From NCBI RefSeq assembly GCF_008362905.1, contig NZ_VFJB01000004.1, forward strand, positions 248,001 through 312,000: a stretch of 64,000 bases of DNA, read 5' to 3'. The notes below the pieces were generated by a model. It was not told where the DNA came from, ran no database searches, and saw only the letters and a list, made by a program, of their open reading frames with translations. Position 1 is the stretch's first letter. Each line of letters starts with the position of its first letter. The position numbers were made by a program, and so were the translations under genes. Shown here one piece after another: positions 16,887 through 24,203 of the stretch. Source of the DNA: Deferribacter autotrophicus. Lineage in GTDB: Bacteria; Chrysiogenota; Deferribacteres; Deferribacterales; Deferribacteraceae.

Positions 16887-18443
16887 ATGAATTTTCAAGA
16901 TTCGTTTACCAAGGAGCTTTTTGAAAAACTTTTTAGTGGAGAAAAAAAGTCTGTTTACAATTTCCTAAAAATTGAAATTGATGAACTTTATAAGAAAGCT
17001 AAGGAAGAAAATTTTACAGGTCCTATCGTAGAGCTTTTTAGAAAATTGTTAAAATACAGAGAAATGGATAATATTTCTGCCGAATCCTTCGGCTTTACAA
17101 AAGAACAACTGTTTGAATTGGCAGAAAAACATCGTCAAATTGATGAGCACGGCGTTACTGTTGGAGGTAGAGTTCTTAGAGCATTGCCTATTGTAGAAGA
17201 AGCAAACAGCAGAGTTGCAGAATATCTTGCAAAAAAAGATACAGAAGCTCCAAGCGGTATAGAACTTTGGGATCAAATTGTTGAAAACAAGAAAAAAATA
17301 CAAGAGATATTAGGAATATCAAATGAAGAATGGAACACTTATTCAGGACAATTGAAATACGCCATTGAAGATGTGGAAACTTTATCAAAGATAATCGACT
17401 TGCCCGCAAAAGCTATAAAAGATGTCCTTCGAGTTACTCAAAACTATAGAATGAGACTCACCCCATACTATGCAAGTTTAATAATGCCAGGTAACATAAA
17501 TGATCCAGTTCTCCTGCAGTCAGTTCCAACAGGTGAGATGGTGGACAATGTCGGTGTAGAAATACCTCCAGTAGCAGCTGACCACTCACCCGCAAGACTC
17601 ATCGACCAATTTTATCCAAGAGTTGTAACCATTAAATCCACAAATATGTGTGCAATGTACTGTACTCACTGTCTAAGAATTGCCCATATTGGCAAAAAAG
17701 ACAGAATTTATAATAAACAGGCTTACGAAGAAGCACTGAATTATATAAGGAATAATAAGTACATCAGAGATGTCCTTGTCACAGGTGGAGACGCATTTGT
17801 ACTGCCCAATAAGCTTTTAAAATGGCTTTTGGATGAACTTGATAGTATTGAACATGTAAAAATGAAAAGAATTGGGACAAGAATTCCTGTTACAACACCA
17901 CAAAGAATTGATGATGAATTGCTTGATATTTTAGAAGAAAGTAATGATAAAAAACCTCTCAGAGTAGTTACACAGATTAATACTGCACAAGAAATTACTC
18001 CAGTTTCAAGAGAAGCATTTAAACAGATTTCAAAGAGAGTTTCTGCTGTATTAAATCAGGCAGTGCTTCTCAAAGGAATCAATGATACAAAAGTAAAAAT
18101 GTGGAAACTTTGTGAAACAATTCAGGAAGCATATGTAAGGCCATATTATGTATTTAACTGTAGTTATAGAAACCCACAATTTGCTCATATGAGAGTGCCA
18201 ATAGAAGTGGGACAGGATATTATTGAAGGTATGTACGGAAATATTTCAGGTGATGCCATCCCAAGATATATAGCCACAGCAGGTGGAAAAATACCTCTTC
18301 ATAGGACAAATGTTGTAGATAGAGTTAATGGTGAAATTATTCTGAGAAAACCTTGGAGCGGTGAAGAAGTGAAATATCCTGACGCAAATCCTGATATGTA
18401 TTACAATGACGATAAATTTGCATTCAAGAAATATTATGAATAG
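16887..18443 (+). CDS. KamA-family radical SAM, PLP-dependent aminomutase
   Basis: A 518-residue relative of lysine and glutamate 2,3-aminomutases, which move an alpha-amino group to the beta carbon. The cluster-binding CxxxCxxC is C255, C259, C262 (MCAMYCTHCLR). TGGDAF follows, and the PLP lysine aligns with Lys468 in ATAGGKIPL. It has about 100 extra N-terminal residues compared with Clostridium KamA. ATG 16887 has AAGGAGG at 5 nt; a TTG at 16872 is rejected. The usual KamA lysine-binding aspartates cannot be aligned by eye, so the substrate could be lysine, glutamate, arginine or a peptide. Confidence 0.87.
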   Translation: MNFQDSFTKELFEKLFSGEKKSVYNFLKIEIDELYKKAKEENFTGPIVELFRKLLKYREMDNISAESFGFTKEQLFELAEKHRQIDEHGVTVGGRVLRALPIVEEANSRVAEYLAKKDTEAPSGIELWDQIVENKKKIQEILGISNEEWNTYSGQLKYAIEDVETLSKIIDLPAKAIKDVLRVTQNYRMRLTPYYASLIMPGNINDPVLLQSVPTGEMVDNVGVEIPPVAADHSPARLIDQFYPRVVTIKSTNMCAMYCTHCLRIAHIGKKDRIYNKQAYEEALNYIRNNKYIRDVLVTGGDAFVLPNKLLKWLLDELDSIEHVKMKRIGTRIPVTTPQRIDDELLDILEESNDKKPLRVVTQINTAQEITPVSREAFKQISKRVSAVLNQAVLLKGINDTKVKMWKLCETIQEAYVRPYYVFNCSYRNPQFAHMRVPIEVGQDIIEGMYGNISGDAIPRYIATAGGKIPLHRTNVVDRVNGEIILRKPWSGEEVKYPDANPDMYYNDDKFAFKKYYE

Positions 18444-19575
18444 AGAACAATTTGAAAAATTTTACACGGAGCATGAGCAGGAAATGCTCATGCTCTTTCA
18501 ACAATTAGTGGAAACGAATTCTTACAGTTATAATTCTACCGGAATTAAAACCTGTCTTGATTTATTTGGACAGACTGCTTCACCTTTTCTTGAAACAACA
18601 CACTTGGAAAACAATTGTCTTTTACTTTACAATAAAAAGGTTGAGAAGAATTATGTTCTCTTAATGGGCCATATGGACACCGTTTTCCCGGAAAGTTCTC
18701 ACTTTCAAAATTTTATCATTGATGGAAATTTGATTAAAGGTCCAGGCACCTATGACATGAAAGGCGGACTTATTGTTGTCCTTTATGCTTTAAAATTTTT
18801 ACATAATATGGACTTATTAAATGATATTCCGGTTCGTTTTCTAATAAACTCTGATGAAGAGATCGGTTCATTAAATTCTAAAAAAATCATTCAAGAAATG
18901 GCAAAAGACGCTCTGTTTGCCTTTGTATTTGAAGGCGGAGGAATAAACGGTGAAATAGTTACGGGAAGAAAAGGTAAAATAGGCCTAAAAGGAATTACTC
19001 AAGGAGAAGCAGGACATGCTGCTTTTATAATTGAAGGTAAAAAGTCCGCAGTCCTAGAAATGGCTTACAAAATTATACAATTTGAACACCTTAATGATTC
19101 CCAAAAAAACATCTCATGTAATGTAGGAAAAATAACAGGTGGAACAGGTGCCAACACCGTGCCGGATTACTGTGAAATCCTTATTGATATTAGATACACC
19201 TGTAATGAAGATGCAAAGGCGTTGAATGAAAAAATAAAAGATATTGCAAGAACAACCCATGTAGAAGGCGTAAAATTTCAACTGATAAAAACATCTGAGC
19301 GCCCTTGTATGGAAAGAAAAAACAATATTGGACTATTTCAAATTGTTACAGAAGCTACAACAGATATAAAAATGAAAGTCAAAGAAGAATTTCGCAATGG
19401 CGTATCCGATGCAAACTTTATTGCAGAAGTAGGTACGCCCGTTTTGGATGGCTTTGGCCCCATCGGTGGCAATGATCACAGCGATAAAGAATACATCTTA
19501 AAGGATTCTTTAAAAGATAGAATCTTACTTACCGCAAACGCTCTTTTAAAATGCTATAGTAACTTAAAACAATAA
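18436..19575 (+). CDS. M20-family metallo-hydrolase (carboxypeptidase G2/ArgE-like)
   Basis: A 379-residue zinc amidohydrolase. Metal and catalytic residues are in place: LMGHMDTVFP (His, Asp), GPGTYDMKGG (bridging Asp), NSDEEIGS (general base and ligand Glu), VFEGGG, and GGNDHSDKEYI (last His). The arrangement EGGGINGEIVTGRKGKIGL resembles carboxypeptidase G2, which releases glutamate from amides. ATG 18436 overlaps the aminomutase by 8 nt. An upstream in-frame ATG (18406) is less likely. It may remove or trim the amide product of the ATP-grasp enzyme. Its 5' end contains a perfect hairpin at 18469-18495. Confidence 0.87.
   Translation: MNREQFEKFYTEHEQEMLMLFQQLVETNSYSYNSTGIKTCLDLFGQTASPFLETTHLENNCLLLYNKKVEKNYVLLMGHMDTVFPESSHFQNFIIDGNLIKGPGTYDMKGGLIVVLYALKFLHNMDLLNDIPVRFLINSDEEIGSLNSKKIIQEMAKDALFAFVFEGGGINGEIVTGRKGKIGLKGITQGEAGHAAFIIEGKKSAVLEMAYKIIQFEHLNDSQKNISCNVGKITGGTGANTVPDYCEILIDIRYTCNEDAKALNEKIKDIARTTHVEGVKFQLIKTSERPCMERKNNIGLFQIVTEATTDIKMKVKEEFRNGVSDANFIAEVGTPVLDGFGPIGGNDHSDKEYILKDSLKDRILLTANALLKCYSNLKQ
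18469..18495 (+). other. Hairpin inside the start of the M20 gene
   Basis: GAGCATGAGCA (18469-18479) and TGCTCATGCTC (18485-18495) form an 11-bp perfect stem with a 5-nt loop, about 34 nt after the start codon. It could damp translation or mark an RNA processing site. Confidence 0.5.
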
Positions 19576-19755
19576 AAGTTTTCAACAATTTGTTAACTGG
19601 CGTCACCCCATTTTTTGCAAGAACCTTAATTTAATAAGTTTAGAAAAAACATTTTTCGGGTTCAAGTTCCCATAAAACCGCCATGGACGGCGGTTTTAGA
19701 GGAACTTGCCTCGGAACAAAACTGGACGTTTTGTGAGAATGTTCCGTGTTAATTG

Positions 19756-20769
19756 TCAACCATTTTCTGTAACCTCTGTTAAATTTTTTAAATATTCTGG
19801 ATCATATGGCCTACCGTTTTTTAATACACCAAATATTTGCCTTATCAATTTATTCGCTACTGCTATTATCGCCAATTTCTTCGCTTTACCTGATGATAAA
19901 AGCCTTCTATACAAATTTGAACAAAATTTATTATACCGTATCGCTGACAATGAACATACAAACAATATCTTCCTTATATAAGCATTTCCTCTCCTTGATA
20001 TATGTCCCCTTCCCCTTACAGATGTCCCAGATTCCCTAATAGAAGGACACAAACCTATATAACTAACAACCTCCTTCGCCCTCTTGAAATTACGAAAACA
20101 CTCCAATTTGCCCAACACTATCGACGCTAACTTCATACCTACTCCAGGAATACTCATAACTAACTCATATTCCTCTCTATAACGACTTTTCAACAAAACC
20201 TCTAGTTCCTGCTCCAATTTCTTAATCTTGCTCTTATAGGCGGAAATTACATCTTTATAACACGATATAACCTCTTCTTGTTCATATGGCAATTGGCTAA
20301 ATCCCTCTATCTGATTATTCAATCTATTTATCTGAGATTGAAAATCCTCTATTGCTTTTAAACGACTATCTATCTCATAATATAATTCATCCTTAGGTTT
20401 AAATCTCCATTTATAACCATATTCCAGCCCATATTCCGCTATCAATTTGGAATCCGATTTGTCTGTCTTTGCCTTCCTTAAATTCATATCTGAATATTTC
20501 TTTATTGACATCGGATTAGCTACACTTACTTCGTAACCTAACTCCCTACTCAAATGGGTGGCTAATTTTAAATGATATACTCCTGTACTTTCCATCATAA
20601 AAAGTACTTTCGACCAATCTACTCCTTTTACTTTCTTAAGAAAATCTTTAGTAAAAGATCTTACACTATTGCTCGTCTCGTAATACTTGTGCGTAGATCC
20701 ATCATAAAAACTTATTGACAATGTCGACTTTGATACATCAATACCTACCACATTTTCAAATCTTCTCAT
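19756..20769 (-). CDS. IS110-family transposase (DEDD recombinase), copy 1
   Basis: A 337-residue RNA-guided type recombinase. The N-terminal RuvC-like domain shows VVGIDVSKSTLSI, FMMESTGVYHLKLATHL and KTDKSDSKLIAEYG (the DEDD acidic set). A coiled-coil linker follows (about 120-190). The C-terminal Transposase_20 domain has MSIPGVGMKLASIVLGKL and YIGLCPSIRESGTSVRGRGHISRRGNAYIRK, with the catalytic serine in SGTSVRG. GGAGA lies 10 nt before the ATG. The protein is identical to the one at 33312-34325, so transposition was recent or the copies were converted. Confidence 0.95.
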   Translation of the reverse strand: MRRFENVVGIDVSKSTLSISFYDGSTHKYYETSNSVRSFTKDFLKKVKGVDWSKVLFMMESTGVYHLKLATHLSRELGYEVSVANPMSIKKYSDMNLRKAKTDKSDSKLIAEYGLEYGYKWRFKPKDELYYEIDSRLKAIEDFQSQINRLNNQIEGFSQLPYEQEEVISCYKDVISAYKSKIKKLEQELEVLLKSRYREEYELVMSIPGVGMKLASIVLGKLECFRNFKRAKEVVSYIGLCPSIRESGTSVRGRGHISRRGNAYIRKILFVCSLSAIRYNKFCSNLYRRLLSSGKAKKLAIIAVANKLIRQIFGVLKNGRPYDPEYLKNLTEVTENG

Positions 20770-20831
20770 TTTATAATGTCTCCTATATTTTTTCTTGAGC
20801 TTTGCTTCCCTTTATACTATCATCGCAACAT

Positions 20832-20944
20832 AATACAGGCTCGTAGCCTAATGTTCCGTCCAGTATTTGGAAAGCTGAAGGTGGGGACAACATTCTCAAC
20901 GGTTTCTTACAACCAATGAGAAAAATGTCCTTGTTCACCTTCAG
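20832..20944 (-). ncRNA. Candidate bridge RNA of IS110, copy 1
   Basis: Two hairpins lie upstream of the transposase on its strand. The first (20875-20944) has 9-bp outer arms CTGAAGGTG/CACCTTCAG and an inner loop. One loop strand, read on the minus strand, is ACATTTTTCTCA, complementary to the reconstructed uninserted target TGAGAAAAATGT. The second (20832-20867) has stem AATAC+AGGCT/AGCCT+GTATT and a 13-nt bulge whose bases 20850-20859 (AATGTTCCGT) equal the element's own end at 19738-19747. Target loop first and donor loop second is the known bridge-RNA order. No expression evidence is available. Confidence 0.6.
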
Positions 20945-21130
20945 TGCTCCATACATTACATAACCTTTTTTTAACTCTTTGTTAATTGTTTATTCCATAT
21001 TTCTAATATACGATGAGAAAAATGTTTTTCCTAAACTATTACACTATAACTAATTGATAAATTAAAATAATCTTCTTTTAATTCATAAAAAATGGGGTGA
21101 CGCCAGTTTGTTAAAGATGTTTTTCCATAC

Positions 21131-22939
21131 TTAAGATTTATTTCTTACAAAATCGATTATTTTTTCCGCAATCTTTTGAGGAATTTTACACTTGTTTATC
21201 AAATCTTCTGAAGAAATATTTTTATTAACATATATATCAGGAAAAGCTTTTAAAACTTTTTTTGCTGTTTTTTCTCCAACTCCTTCTATTGTTATTAAAG
21301 GTGATTCTTTAATATTCTTCAGCATTAACTTTCTTTGATATTCAATGGCAAACCTATGAGCTTCATCCCTTAATTTCTGCACAAAAAGAAGTATACTGTC
21401 ATCCCTTTGAAATGTAATCGGATTTTTTCTTTCGGGCAAAAACACTTCTTCTTTTGAAACCAGACTTTTTAAATCTTCTTTTTTTGACCTACCCTTAGCG
21501 ATTGCGATAAAATTTCCTTGCACTCCCGCATCTTCAAATCCTCTTATGGCACTTGAAAGCTGCCCTTTTCCTCCATCAATTATATACAAATCAGCTAAAG
21601 GTTCTTTTCCTTCTTTAATTCTAAGCCCCTTCCTGTAAAAAAGCTCATACATTGCTGCAAAATCATCATTTTCTACAGTTTTGATTTTATATCTTCTATA
21701 TCCACTTTTATTAAATTTTCCATTTTCATAGGCGATAGAAACACCTACCGTATACTCTCCACCTAAATGTGAAATATCAGCACATTCAATTAAGTTGGGA
21801 ACTTTTGACAAACTAAACCTTTTAGCTAACCTATTTAATAAATCTTTATCAGTTAACTTTGCTTCATAAAAGTTTTTGAAAGCAACCTCAATATTTCTTT
21901 CAGCAAAACCTATTATCTCTCTTTTTATTCTCTTCATCATCTTTATTTTGCTATCTTCAAAAAGTGATTTCATTGCAGATTCTAAGACATCAGAATAAAC
22001 CACCTCATTATTGAAAATAACTACAAACTTCTCAGGTTTGCTCCATTTTTTGTAATAGTATTGACTCACAAAACTTATAATATCATCCTCTTCCAAATTC
22101 TCCTCTAAAAAATTCTTATCAACTCCAATAATCTTTCCCCCTCTTACAAAAATATACGCTATTCCAAATATATTTTCTTTCATGTTTTTAAAATAAAAAA
22201 TATCAATATTTACATTCTCATTTAGAACAGCAATCTGTTTCACTGATAATTTTTTTAGCCCTTCAATTCTATCTCTCAACTCAGCCGCCTTCTCAAATTC
22301 AAGCTTTTTTGACGCCTTAAGCATTTCTTCCCGTAAATAATCTTCTACTTCTTTTATTTGCCCACTAAAAACCTTAACTATATTCTCCACATTCTTCAGA
22401 TAATCACTTTTAGATATAAGTTTCTCGCAAGGGCCACTACACCTTTTAATTTGATAATTTATGCATATTTTACCCTTTTTAAACGTTGCCTCACTACATG
22501 TCCTTATGGGAAAAAGCTTTAATATTTCTTTGAGTAACCCTCTAACATCGCCCACATTTACAAATGGACCAATATATTTACCATCTTTATCAATTTTTCT
22601 TGAAATAATAATTTTTGGATATTCATGAGTTGTAATTTTCAAATATGGATAACTCTTTGAATCCTTTAATAAAATATTATATTTTGGTTTTTCATTTTTA
22701 ATGAGATTTGCCTCAAGTAGTAATGCCTCTACTTCATTGGATGTAACAATAAATTTTAAATCTTTTGCCTTTTCTAACATCAGTTTAGTTTTTATAGTCT
22801 GGGTTCCTTTAGTAAAATAAGAGCTCACTCTCTTTTTGATATTTCTAGCTTTACCCACATAAATAGGTTGGTTCTTTTCATCAAGAAAAATATACACACC
22901 AGGCAGTGCAGGAATAACATCTAATTTTATTTTTTTCAT
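21131..22939 (-). CDS. uvrC: Excinuclease ABC subunit C
   Basis: UvrC makes the two incisions around a DNA lesion handed over by UvrAB. The GIY-YIG nuclease domain opens the protein (GVYIFLDEKNQPIYVGKARNIKKRVSSYF). A Cys-containing region (KICINYQIKRCSGPC) and the UVR motif (KKLEFEKAAELRDRIEGLKKL) follow. The RNase H-like domain (LIECADISHLGGEYTVGVSIAYENG) and the C-terminal helix-hairpin-helix pair (PLITIEGVGEKTAKKVLKAF) complete it. ATG 22939 gives 602 residues and the usual N-terminus; a TTG at 22957 would add six. The gene is monocistronic and ends 17 nt from the repeat next to the foldback element. Confidence 0.95.
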   Translation of the reverse strand: MKKIKLDVIPALPGVYIFLDEKNQPIYVGKARNIKKRVSSYFTKGTQTIKTKLMLEKAKDLKFIVTSNEVEALLLEANLIKNEKPKYNILLKDSKSYPYLKITTHEYPKIIISRKIDKDGKYIGPFVNVGDVRGLLKEILKLFPIRTCSEATFKKGKICINYQIKRCSGPCEKLISKSDYLKNVENIVKVFSGQIKEVEDYLREEMLKASKKLEFEKAAELRDRIEGLKKLSVKQIAVLNENVNIDIFYFKNMKENIFGIAYIFVRGGKIIGVDKNFLEENLEEDDIISFVSQYYYKKWSKPEKFVVIFNNEVVYSDVLESAMKSLFEDSKIKMMKRIKREIIGFAERNIEVAFKNFYEAKLTDKDLLNRLAKRFSLSKVPNLIECADISHLGGEYTVGVSIAYENGKFNKSGYRRYKIKTVENDDFAAMYELFYRKGLRIKEGKEPLADLYIIDGGKGQLSSAIRGFEDAGVQGNFIAIAKGRSKKEDLKSLVSKEEVFLPERKNPITFQRDDSILLFVQKLRDEAHRFAIEYQRKLMLKNIKESPLITIEGVGEKTAKKVLKAFPDIYVNKNISSEDLINKCKIPQKIAEKIIDFVRNKS

Positions 22940-23076
22940 AGCGTTAAAAACTAACAAAATTTCTTAAAAAGTAAATATTAACTTTTTTTGTTCGGCCCTA
23001 CTTTGGCAATTCTCTTTATTTATTAGGTATTTCAAGATACTGAAATTTGTTCATTTTACCTATGGTTAACACCAAC

Positions 23077-23104
23077 TTGACAATCAAACAAAATTATGTA
23101 TATT
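23077..23104 (+). promoter_or_regulatory. Promoter of the TAXI-TRAP operon
   Basis: TTGACA (23077-23082) and TATATT (23099-23104) are 16 bp apart, 27 nt before the start codon region. GGAGG precedes ATG 23132. Confidence 0.6.
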
Positions 23105-23131
23105 GATTTCAAAATTCCCATGGAGGTAGGT

Positions 23132-24127
23132 ATGAAAAAACTTTTATCAATTATTGCAATTTTTCTATTTGTTGCATCACTTTCACCAGATGCTTTCAGT
23201 AGGATGAAATTTGTGACAATCGGGACCGGTGGTGTAACTGGGGTTTACTACCCTACAGGTGGCGCTATTGGTCGTATTGTTAACAAAAAGTCTAAAGTTT
23301 ATGGTCTTAAAGTAACCGTTGAGTCCACTGGTGGCTCAGTTTACAACATCAACGCTGTATTAAGCGGCGACCTTGAATTCGGTATCGCACAGTCTGACAG
23401 ACAGTATCAAGCTTGGTATGGACTTGCTGAATGGAAAGACAAAGGTCCACAAAAAGCTTTAAGAAGTGTTTTCTCTATTCACCCAGAATCTATTACATTA
23501 ATTGCTAGAGCTGATGCAGGAATTAATTCACCTGCAGATCTTAAAGGTAAAAGAGTAAACATTGGTAACCCAGGTTCTGGTCAGCTTCAAAACTCAAAAG
23601 ACGTTCTTGCAGCTTTTGGTCTTAGTGAAAATGATATAAAAGCTGAATACGCAAAAGCTGTTGAAGCACCAGGTCTTCTTCAAGACGAAAGAATCGATGC
23701 TTTCTTCTACACAGTTGGTCATCCAAACGGTAATATTAAAGAAGCTACATCCGGTAGAATTAAGGTAAAACTAGTTCCAATCGCAGGGGAAGGTGCTGAA
23801 AAACTTGTTACTAAGTATCCTTACTATGCAAAATCAATAATCCCTGTAAAATTCTATCCAAATGCTGTTAATAAAGAAGATGTACCATCTGTTGGTGTTA
23901 AAGCTACATTCGTAACATCAAAGGATGTTGACGCTAAAATAGTTTATGCTATCACTAAAGAAGTTTTCGATAACCTTGATAAGTTTAAAAAACTTCACCC
24001 AGCATACTCTGTGCTTACAAAAGAAAACATGCTTCAAGGTTTAACAGCTCCTATTCACAAAGGTGCTTTAAAATACTACAAAGAAGCTGGTTTAATAAAA
24101 TACATCAGAAAAGACCTCATTCAGTAG
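23132..24127 (+). CDS. TAXI-family TRAP solute-binding protein
   Basis: Periplasmic receptor of a TRAP transporter, 331 residues. An N-terminal signal peptide (MKKLLSIIAIFLFVASLSPDAFS) is followed by the TAXI signature MKFVTIGTGGVTGVYYPTGGAIGRIVNKK. Later come VESTGGSVYNINAVLSGDLEFGIAQSD and LKGKRVNIGNPGSG. ATG 23132 follows GGAGG directly; an in-frame ATG at 23096 would put 12 residues before the signal peptide. Substrates of this group are often glutamate or C4-dicarboxylates, but none is proven. Codon use looks optimised, in line with abundant expression. Confidence 0.94.
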   Translation: MKKLLSIIAIFLFVASLSPDAFSRMKFVTIGTGGVTGVYYPTGGAIGRIVNKKSKVYGLKVTVESTGGSVYNINAVLSGDLEFGIAQSDRQYQAWYGLAEWKDKGPQKALRSVFSIHPESITLIARADAGINSPADLKGKRVNIGNPGSGQLQNSKDVLAAFGLSENDIKAEYAKAVEAPGLLQDERIDAFFYTVGHPNGNIKEATSGRIKVKLVPIAGEGAEKLVTKYPYYAKSIIPVKFYPNAVNKEDVPSVGVKATFVTSKDVDAKIVYAITKEVFDNLDKFKKLHPAYSVLTKENMLQGLTAPIHKGALKYYKEAGLIKYIRKDLIQ

Positions 24128-24154
24128 TATCATCAAGTTTTTGCCAAAAATACA

Positions 24155-24182
24155 CAGGAGAGGGTAAACCCCTCTCCTATTT
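24155..24182 (+). terminator. Partial terminator between receptor and permease genes
   Basis: AGGAGAGGG (24155-24163) pairs with CCCTCTCCT (24169-24177) around TAAAC, then ATTTTTAT. It probably stops most transcripts after the receptor gene so that the receptor is made in excess over the permease. Confidence 0.75.
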
Positions 24183-24203
24183 TTATGTATAAATGGGGGT
24201 ACC

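Larger units (their letters stand above)
19735..21014 (-). mobile_element. IS110-family insertion sequence, copy 1
   Basis: The ends were set by comparison with copy 2 (33291-34570): the sequences become identical exactly at 19735 after differing at 19734. GAGAA is present at both junctions (19735-19739 and 21015-21019), as expected for a short duplicated core. The length is 1,280 bp. It contains one transposase on the minus strand and a structured segment upstream of it. IS110 elements have no long terminal repeats; the repeats further out belong to the host foldback element. It inserted at the base of the host hairpin 19716-19734. Confidence 0.82.
19597..21106 (+). mobile_element. Foldback (MITE-like) element, copy 1, carrying an IS110
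   Basis: The left end CTGGCGTCACCCCATTTTTT and the right end AAAAAATGGGGTGACGCCAG are inverted repeats. The element is flanked by the 8-bp direct repeat TTTGTTAA at 19589-19596 and 21107-21114. Subterminal arms GTTTAG.AAAAACATTTTTC (from 19638) and GAAAAATGTTTTTCCTAAAC (to 21036) are also inverted. Three hairpins lie inside: 19663-19670/19701-19708, 19674-19682/19689-19697 and 19716-19722/19728-19734. Without the IS110 insert the element is about 230 bp and has no gene, so it was mobilised in trans by an unknown transposase. Confidence 0.82.

Noticed and set aside
19597-21106. Treating the 20-bp inverted repeats as ends of the IS110 itself
   Set aside because: IS110 elements lack such ends, and the two copies are identical only between the GAGAA boundaries; the outer repeats diverge and also flank a copy without a transposase (26784-26976).
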